Source: Bog-473 sp963807775
GTDB taxonomy: Bacteria > Actinomycetota > Acidimicrobiia > Acidimicrobiales > RAAP-2
Direction of reading: 5' to 3'
NCBI GenBank assembly: GCA_963807775.1
Contig: CAWECY010000003.1
Coordinates: forward strand, 124,001-188,000
DNA length: 64,000 nt
Below, one piece after another: positions 57,869-64,000 of the stretch (positions are counted from its first letter, which is position 1; each line of letters starts with the position of its first letter). The notes beneath the pieces were generated by a model. It had not been told where the DNA came from. It ran no database searches and saw nothing but the letters and a program-made list of their open reading frames with translations. The position numbers and the translations under genes are program-made.

Positions 57869-58211
57869 CTCAAGCGCGGTCTGCGCAGTTCAAGCGGGTT
57901 GACAGCACGGGGCAACGCCTATTTGAGCTCGGCGCTATCCGTCAGGGATCGTGAGCGGTGTGGCATCACAGCGGCCGGAGATCATGAATCGTGGCAGTGC
58001 AATTCGGTGGCCATGCTGGCTCGCTACGAGCAGGCCTCCGAACAGCGCGATGCTCTGCTCGCCCATGCGTTCACCCCTTCACGGGTGGCCGCAAGGTCGT
58101 CCCGATCGCGCGTGGTGACGATGGAGATCGCGAGCATGTCCCGCCGGATGTAGGGAGGGTGAGGTGAGGTGTTGGACCTGCCGCTGCTGAGCAGCCAAAC
58201 CACGACGAAAG

Positions 58212-58283
<72 letters not shown>

Positions 58284-58439
58284 AGGGTTGAGAAACAGCC
58301 TCCGCACGATACCAGCGGTCAAACCCTGCTTCGGGAAGGGGCCGGGTGAATTCTCGGCTGCTTCAGAACTCTTCCAAATGGTCCCTGAGGAGGTGAGGAG
58401 CCTCGGGCCGGCGCAGTTGGCCAAGTCTCCCGGCCTTGT

Positions 58440-59216
58440 TCAGGCTCCTTCAGATCTCTTCGCAACGCTGCCCGCCGAGGAGCTCAACGACCCGATGCAC
58501 TCCGACTCGGAAGGCCCGGTCGTTGGCGACCGGGAGCTGGCGCCCCCGACCGGAGCGGGACTGGCACCGAGATCGGACCCTGGGGTCAGGGCGGGATCAA
58601 AGATGGCGGCACCCGCAGTGACGATACCGACGGAGAGCAGCACGGATCCAACAGCATCGATGGGTGTGTGCCAGAGTGCGCCGACAACGGCTAGCCCCAT
58701 CAGAAGAACCCAGGCCGCGCCAAGCACGAACGTGATGCCACGCGCCCATCTCCCGAGTAGTGGGTAGAGCGCCATCCACATCGCCAATGCGGTCGCGCAC
58801 ACGGCCGTGACGTTCCCGGACGGAAAGCTGAGAAGGCCGTAGTACGTCTCGTGGACGAGCGGCTTGGCGACTTGCTCGCTTATCAGAAAGGCCGCGGCGG
58901 CAAACCCTGCGTAGACAGCGACGCGCAGGAACGCTCGCCTGAGCCCTCCGAAGACCAGCGCGACGATGAGGACCGCACCGATGGCCGGAGCGGCGAGGAG
59001 GTCCGCGACACGAGCCCAAGCGGCGATGGAGAACGAAGGCTCCCGATGGAAAGGCGGATGCCCGAAATGATGGACCGCGGGACGCTCGACGCGGTATGAC
59101 CAGTAGCCGTGAGCCACCGCGAAGGCCAAAAGTGCAGTTGCGAGCAGGAACGTCAGCGCGATGACGATGAGTATGGAGCGCCGCACAGAGGTCAACCTAC
59201 GCTCCCATGAAGACAT
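58440..59216 (-). CDS. PAP2-like membrane phosphatase family protein with altered motifs
   Basis: 258 aa from ATG 59216 (MSSWERRLTSVRRSILIVIA). About five helices. The PAP2 motif region appears as EQVAKPLVHETYYGLLSFPS followed by GNVTAVCATALAMWMALY, then WALLMGLA-type helix and WHTPIDAVGSVLLSVG. The usual PSGH is PSGN, and the KxxxxxxRP motif keeps Lys but not Arg-Pro, while HxxxD is present (HTPID). Catalysis is therefore doubtful. A long Ser/Pro-rich tail ends the protein. Confidence 0.6.
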   Translation of the reverse strand: MSSWERRLTSVRRSILIVIALTFLLATALLAFAVAHGYWSYRVERPAVHHFGHPPFHREPSFSIAAWARVADLLAAPAIGAVLIVALVFGGLRRAFLRVAVYAGFAAAAFLISEQVAKPLVHETYYGLLSFPSGNVTAVCATALAMWMALYPLLGRWARGITFVLGAAWVLLMGLAVVGALWHTPIDAVGSVLLSVGIVTAGAAIFDPALTPGSDLGASPAPVGGASSRSPTTGPSESECIGSLSSSAGSVAKRSEGA

Positions 59217-59259
59217 TTTGCCCTAGCCTCAGAGTCTTGGAGGGCAAAACGGGGCCCTC

Positions 59260-59855
59260 ATGGCCAGCAAGCGATTCGTGGAATGGCAGGTCGGAGGGCA
59301 AAGCCATCGACGCCGATCGGACCCGAGAACGTGCCAAACGGAGATCGGCCGCCTCGGGGATCCGCGTACCGGACGACGCGACCGGGGCTTAGCAAGCCTT
59401 TGGGCAAAGACCCCAAGCTCGGCCAGTCATCCATTTCGATCTGGAGGACGACATCCAAATCGACCCTGTGTGGACTACGTCGGCCAAGATGTCTACGAGG
59501 TCGAGTGGCAGGTGTATCCCGGCGCCCAAGCCGAGTTCCGCCACATCGAAACAAAGGCGTTCGGGCTGAATAGGCTCGCCTCTTTCGCCGCGACCAACCT
59601 CAAGCCGATCGTCCTCCACGAGTGGGGGTCGGGGTGGGGAACGTGCAGTTCGAGCGGAGGACCGATCTCGAGCCGAACACCGAGGTTTGCGGGGGCAACA
59701 ATGCGACCTGGATCAACCTCATGGCCAAAATGGATCGCTTCCCACAACGTGGACGAGGCGACCTTCTGGGACTTCGGGATCTCCGCGGTGGATCCCCGTG
59801 ACAACCTGCATACGGCCACCATCTTGGCGGCACTTCGGCGGCCCAGGTCAGATGA
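59260..59855 (+). pseudogene. Disrupted gene of unknown function before rpoD
   Basis: GC-rich coding-like sequence in more than one frame: MASKRFVEWQVGG at the start, DYVGQDVYEVEWQVYPGAQA with EFRHIETKAFGLNRLASFAA and NLKPIVLHEWG, then a different frame with NVQFERRTDLEPNTEVCGGN and NATWINLMAKMDRF, then SHNVDEATFWDFGISAVDPR. These pieces look like one protein broken by two or three frame changes, ending at a TAG inside the rpoD 3' end (59872-59874). No family recognised. It may be a true pseudogene or sequence error. A short direct repeat GGAGGGCAAA occurs at 59236 and 59291. Confidence 0.4.
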
Positions 59856-61256
59856 TCAGGACTCTTCGAGGTAGTCCCGCAGCAGGTGCGCGGCGTCAGG
59901 CCGGCGCAGCTTGGCCAGGGTCTTGGATTCGATCTGGCGCACCCGCTCCCGGGTCACCCCGAACTCCTTGCCCACTTCCTCCAGCGTGCGAATCTTGCCG
60001 TCGTCCAGTCCGAAGCGCAGGCGGACCACGTCCTGCTCACGCTCGGACAGGTGGCCCAGCGCCTCGCGCACCGCGGCGTCGAGCAGGGAGCGCGTCGCCG
60101 CGTCGTCGGGCACCACCGCTCCCCTGTCCTCAATGAGGTCCGAAAGGTTGAAGTCGTCCTCGTCGCCCACCGGCTGCTCCAGCGAGACCGTGTCCTGGTT
60201 GATGCGCAGGATCTCACGCACCCGCTCCATGGGCAGCTCCACCCGGTGCGCCACTTCTTCGATGGTCGGCTCCCGTCCCAGCTCCTGTAACAGCTGGCGC
60301 TGCGCCCACACCACCTTGTTGATCGTCTCCACCATGTGAACCGGGATCCGTATGGTGCGCGCCTGGTCGGCGATGGCCCGCGTGATGGCCTGGCGGATCC
60401 ACCACGTGGCGTAGGTCGAGAACTTGAACCCCTTCGTATGGTCGAACTTGTCGACCGCCCGCATCAGCCCGAGGTTGCCCTCCTGAATGAGGTCGAGGAA
60501 GGCCAGCCCCCGGTTGCGGTAGCGCTTGGCGATCGAAACCACCAGGCGCAGGTTGGCCTCAATGAGGTCGTCCTTCGCCTTCAGGCCCTTGTGCATCAGG
60601 CGCCGGTACTTGCGCTGCGACGCCTCGTTGAGCTGGTCCGACTGGGGACCTTCCCCGCTCAGCGCCAGCTCGTGCGCCGCGAGCTTGGCCGCCGCCGCGT
60701 TGCCCTCTTCGATGGCCTGGGCGATCTCCACCTCCAGCTCGGCGTTGAGGAGCGGGACCCGCCCGATCTCTTTCAGGTAGGTGTGCACCGGGTCTTCGGC
60801 GCTCCCACCCGAATCGGCCACAGCCCCGGCCCGCTTGCCGTTGGACTCGCGACGCAGCTCCGCCGTTCCGTTGGTCTTGGCCGGCTTCGCCTTCTTGCGG
60901 GGCGCCACCTCGACGACCACGTCCTCGTCCTCGATTTCGTCTTCGTCTTCGACTAGCGCCACGCCCTCCGCCGTGATGCGGGTGATGACCGTCGTCAGCA
61001 CCTCTGGCGTGAGCTCTACCGTGTGCAGCGCGTCGATCAACTCATCCGGGGTCAGCTGGCCCTTCTCGCGCCCGGCGGCCAGCACGTCTTCGAATTCGGT
61101 CTGCGAGACGCCCGGTGGCAGCGGGACATGCGCGATGGGCGCCAGATCCTCGGTGGCGGAAGGTGGTGGTGCTGCGGCCGCGTCGACGCCGTCGTCGTCT
61201 ATCGCGATCGCCGTATCTTCGCTCACCCTCGTCCTGCCACGGTCGTCAACGCTCAC
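59856..61256 (-). CDS. rpoD: Primary RNA polymerase sigma factor (RpoD/SigA/HrdB type)
   Basis: 466 aa. GTG 61256 overlaps the dnaG TGA as GTGA. An acidic, poorly conserved N-terminal half (region 1.1-like TPDELIDALHTVELTPEVLT) is followed by SAEDPVHTYLKEIGRVPLLN (1.2), the core DLIEANLRLVVSIAKRYRNR and GLAFLDLIQEGNLGLMRAVD, then KFSTYATWWIRQAITRAIAD (2.4), region 3, VSLEQPVGDEDDFNLSDLIE (the sigma finger), and region 4 EREQDVVRLRFGLDDGKIRT with LEEVGKEFGVTRERVRQIES. All helices are complete and no frameshift is seen. Confidence 0.96.
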   Translation of the reverse strand: MSVDDRGRTRVSEDTAIAIDDDGVDAAAAPPPSATEDLAPIAHVPLPPGVSQTEFEDVLAAGREKGQLTPDELIDALHTVELTPEVLTTVITRITAEGVALVEDEDEIEDEDVVVEVAPRKKAKPAKTNGTAELRRESNGKRAGAVADSGGSAEDPVHTYLKEIGRVPLLNAELEVEIAQAIEEGNAAAAKLAAHELALSGEGPQSDQLNEASQRKYRRLMHKGLKAKDDLIEANLRLVVSIAKRYRNRGLAFLDLIQEGNLGLMRAVDKFDHTKGFKFSTYATWWIRQAITRAIADQARTIRIPVHMVETINKVVWAQRQLLQELGREPTIEEVAHRVELPMERVREILRINQDTVSLEQPVGDEDDFNLSDLIEDRGAVVPDDAATRSLLDAAVREALGHLSEREQDVVRLRFGLDDGKIRTLEEVGKEFGVTRERVRQIESKTLAKLRRPDAAHLLRDYLEES

Positions 61257-63140
61257 TCCCTCCCAGCCAACCACGCTACCAACCGCCCGGCGGCGTCGCG
61301 CCCGGTGGTCGGTTCGTCCAGTTCATGCAGCCAGAGCCGCACTTGTACCGTCTCGGCCGCCCGGGCCTGCCATGCTCCGTCCGTCGCCCGTGACTCGATC
61401 TCGACATCGGCCAGCGCGCGCCGCACCGCGCCGCGGACCAGCAGGGCGACCACGGAGTCGACCGGGTCGCCCAGTTCGGGGTCGCCGGCCATCGGCTCCT
61501 CCACCAGGACGCGGCGCAGCAGGCTCGCCACTTCGGGCGACGCCGCGTCGACTGCATCGTGCACGCTGTCGCTCTCCAAAAGCGCGACGAACGCCTGCCG
61601 CTGCACCGGGTCGGTGAAGAGCACGGCGTGCACCCGCTCATCCACTTCTTCGGGTCGGTGCACGGCCAACTTGAGCGCTTCGAGTCCCGGCCCAGGTCGC
61701 AAGGCGTCCGCATTCGCCATTCCTGCCCGGTCGTCGCCACCGCCAAACCACTCCCCCTCGTCCTCGGGGTAGTCGCGCGACGGCGGTTCGTCCCGTCGGC
61801 TGCTGCGGCTGCGCTTGGGCTCGGCCTGGCGGGTGGGCCCGCAGCATGCTCGAGCCGCTCGCGCAGCTGGGCCGCGTCGACGCCGGCAGCGGTCGGCCAG
61901 CTGCATCACGTACTGGTCGCGCACCAGGTCGTCGGGGTGCTCGGCCACCGCCGTCAGCGCCGCCTCGGCCGCCCGGGCCCGGCCCTCGGCCGTCGACAGG
62001 TCGCCCGCTCCCAGCATGCGGTCCACCCGGAACTGCAGGAAGGGCCGCGCCTCCTTGACCGCCCGGGCCAGTCCGTCGGGATCGCTCCGGGCCAGTTCGC
62101 CCGGGTCGCTGCCGCCCGGCAGGTCGGCCACCACCACGTCGACCTCGTGCTTGCGCTCCCACTCGTAGACGCGCGAGGTCGCGTTCTGACCCGGCACTGT
62201 CGGCGTCGTAGGCCAGCACGATGCGCTTGCCGAAGTTGCGCAGCAGGCGTGAAGTGCTCCTCGGCCAGCGCGGTGCCGCACGTGGCCACCGCTCTCGGCA
62301 CGCCGGCCTCGAAGCAGCCGATGACGTCGGTGTAGCCCTCGCACACCACGACCTCGCCCTGGGCGATGATGCCCTGCTTGGCCCAGTTGAGCGCGTAGAG
62401 CGTGCGGCGCTTCGAGTAGATCGGCGACTCCTGCGAGTTCTTGTACTTCGGCTCCGGCCGCTCCGGCGGCGGCTGGCCCGGCCGCGGCGGCAGGATGCGC
62501 CCGCCCAGCGCCACCGGACGGCCCGAGGGGTCACAGATGGGGAACAGCACCCGGGCCCGGAAGAAGTCCTGCACCCGGCCGCGCCGGTTGACGAAGCCCA
62601 GCCCCGAGTCGGACAGCACCTTGCTCGGGCAGGCGCAGCGACGTGGCCAGCGCGTCCCACTCGTCGGGCGCCCAGCCCAGGCGGAACTGGCGCACCACCT
62701 CGCCGTCGTAGCCGCGCGAGCGCAGGTAGTCGCGGGCCGGCCCGGCGTCGGGCGCGCGCAGCAGCCGCTCGTGGTACCACGCGACCGCCCGCTCCATGGC
62801 GTCGAGCAGCTCGGAGCGGCGCTTGTGGTCTCGGCCCGCCTCGCGGTCCTCGTGCAGCGTGATGCCGGCCCGGTCGGCCAGGAGCCGCACGGCGTCGACG
62901 AAGTCGAGATGCTCCATGGCCCGCACGAAGGTGATGGCGTCGCCCGACGCCTGGCAGCCGAAGCAGTAGTAGAAGCCCTCTTCGGCGTTGACGCTGAACG
63001 AGGGCGTCTTCTCGGTGTGGAACGGGCACAGCCCGCTCCAGCGCCGGCCCACCTTCTTCAGCAGCGGCGTGCTCGCTGATCAGGGCCACGATGTCGGTCG
63101 CCGCCCGGACCTGGGCCACGTCCTCGTCCGGAATCCCCAC
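61253..63140 (-). CDS. dnaG: DNA primase
   Basis: Synthesises RNA primers at the replication fork. GTG 63140 (VGIPDEDVAQVRAATDIVAL). Zinc-finger CHC2: GLCPFHTEKTPSFSVNAEEG, FYYCFGCQASGDAI. RNA polymerase core: DYLRSRGYDGEVVRQFRLGW, RVLFPICDPSGRPVALGGRI. Toprim: EVVVCEGYTDVIGCFEAGVP, then after a shift GKRIVLAYDADSAG. The C-terminal helicase-binding part has LLESDSVHDAVDAASPEVAS. Frameshifts near 63070, 62630, 62250, 62200 and 61845. Ends RLVAWLAGRE with GTGA overlap to rpoD. Confidence 0.93.
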
Positions 63141-63206
63141 GCCCTTGACGGTACCGCGGCGCCGTCGGCCACGCCCCGCCGGGGCCGGCCTGCCTCCGCC
63201 GCCCGG

Positions 63207-64000
63207 TCAGCCCTCGGCCAGCACGGCCTGGGCGGCGGCCAGCCGGGCCACCGGCACCCGGAAGGGCGAGCAGCTCACGTAGTCGAGCCCGGCGTCGTAG
63301 AAGAGGCCGATGGAGGCCGGGTCGCCGCCGTGCTCGCCGCAGACCCCGACCTTGAGCCCGGGCCGGGTGGCCCGGCCCCGCTCGGTCGCCGAGGCGCACC
63401 AGCTCGCCCACGCCGTCGAAGTCGACCACCTCGAAGGGGTTGCGCGGCAGCAGGCCCAGCTCCAGGTAGGCGTCCATCATCCGGCCCTCGACGTCGTCGC
63501 GGGAGAAGCCGAACGTCATCTGGGTCAGGTCGTTGGTGCCGAAGGAGAAGAACTCGGCCACCTCGGCGATCTCGGCCGCCCGCAGCGCGGCCCGCGGCGT
63601 CTCGATCATGGTCCCGATGGTCACCTCGAGCGTGCCCTCCTTGGCGAGGCCGGCCTTGGCCCCCTTGGAGGGCTGCGGCGCCCGCTCGCGGTTGACGTCG
63701 GCCACGGCGTCCTCGACCCAGCCCCGGGCCAGCGCCAGCTCCTCGCGGGTCACCGTGAGCGGGATCATGATCTCGACGATCGGGTGCCCGCCGTCGGCCA
63801 CCCGCTGGCGGGCCGCCTCCATCAGGGCGCGCACCTGCATGGCGTAGAGGCCCGGGCTTGATCACCCCGAGGCGCACGCCGCGGGTGCCCAGCATCGGGT
63901 TGGCCTCCTTCCACGACAGCGCGGCCTCGTAGAGGCGCCGCTCCTCGGGGTTGAGCCCGACGGTGGCGTCCTTGAGCGCCAGCTCCTCGGTCGAGGGCAG
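63207..64000 (-). CDS. ppdK: Pyruvate, phosphate dikinase, C-terminal part
   Basis: PEP-synthesising enzyme; only the last ~260 residues are in the window. Seen: MLGTRGVRLGVIKPG, MQVRALMEAARQRVADGGHP with IVEIMIPLTVTREELALARG, VTIGTMIETPRAALRAAEIA with EFFSFGTNDLTQMTFGFSRD, and, across a frameshift near 63390, KVGVCGEHGGDPASIGLFYD with catalytic Cys, ending VSCSPFRVPVARLAAAQAVL. The stop is at 63207-63209; the gene continues past 64000. Another frameshift lies near 63850. Confidence 0.92.

Noticed and set aside
57730..57880. tmRNA 3' end or full tRNA gene
   Set aside because: The T-arm and acceptor 3' strand are present, but no matching acceptor 5' strand or D-arm is found within several hundred bases. 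A tRNA-Cys fragment fits better.
57899..58153. Short open frame (84 aa) between the small ORF and tRNA-Asn
   Set aside because: No ribosome-binding site or family-like sequence, no neighbour link, and composition unlike nearby genes.

Overview
This 64 kb window comes from a high-GC Gram-positive actinobacterium. Visible reasons are GC-rich codon use, many GTG and TTG starts, stop/start overlaps of the GTGA and ATGA type, and family content (DUF3039, DUF2630, DUF4389, class II NrdJ, a dnaG-rpoD pair beside ppdK). A member of the Acidimicrobiia or a near relative is my best guess; no rRNA is present to confirm it. Many genes, essential ones included (nrdJ, dnaG, lon), carry one-base indels. I read these as base-calling or assembly errors, so coordinates below span the whole gene across its frameshifts.

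Layout. 1-5.3 kb: partial SDR, a DUF2236 oxygenase-like gene coupled to a TetR regulator with a palindrome over its start, then small secreted or membrane proteins. 5.5-11.1 kb: one large nrdJ (B12-dependent ribonucleotide reductase) interrupted by two LAGLIDADG-containing inteins, with a good promoter and a NrdR-box-like site. 11.3-19.7 kb: glycerol kinase, a secreted Ig-like repeat protein, a coupled SDR / QueA-like / SufR-like operon, an ACT protein, PlsC and an SMP-30 protein. 19.7-25.6 kb: a long minus-strand run of eight genes (zinc ribbon, thioredoxin-like, Cys-rich, GT4, SRPBCC, ROK kinase, luciferase-like oxidoreductase, AlaC-like aminotransferase), most overlapping or closely spaced. 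25.6-31.7 kb: PH-SHOCT protein, rhodanese, a small NHLP/Os1348-like protein, cupin, tRNA-Met, a large YfhO-like membrane protein, an epoxide-hydrolase-like protein and DUF2630. 31.7-39.2 kb: Lon, DUF3039 and a complete sugar ABC importer. 39.5-47.6 kb: M48 peptidase, three tandem PAS proteins with degenerate GGDEF domains, and a sulfate ABC importer behind a perfect inverted repeat. 47.8-49.0 kb: an IS110-family transposase. 49.1-54.3 kb: TPR-membrane protein and TPR-AAA ATPase, an alpha/beta hydrolase and an amino-acid-type binding protein. 54.5-59.9 kb: an accessory-looking stretch (PadR plus partner membrane protein, Tat-exported esterase, orphan ORFs, a 3' tRNA-Cys fragment, tRNA-Asn, a PAP2-like protein and a disrupted gene). 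59.9-64 kb: rpoD, dnaG and partial ppdK, all minus strand.

Themes: nucleotide reduction and core replication/transcription genes, nutrient uptake (sugar, sulfate, probably amino acids), redox and metal-linked small proteins, and signalling modules that have probably lost catalysis. I see no CRISPR array, rRNA, phage structural genes or replication origin.
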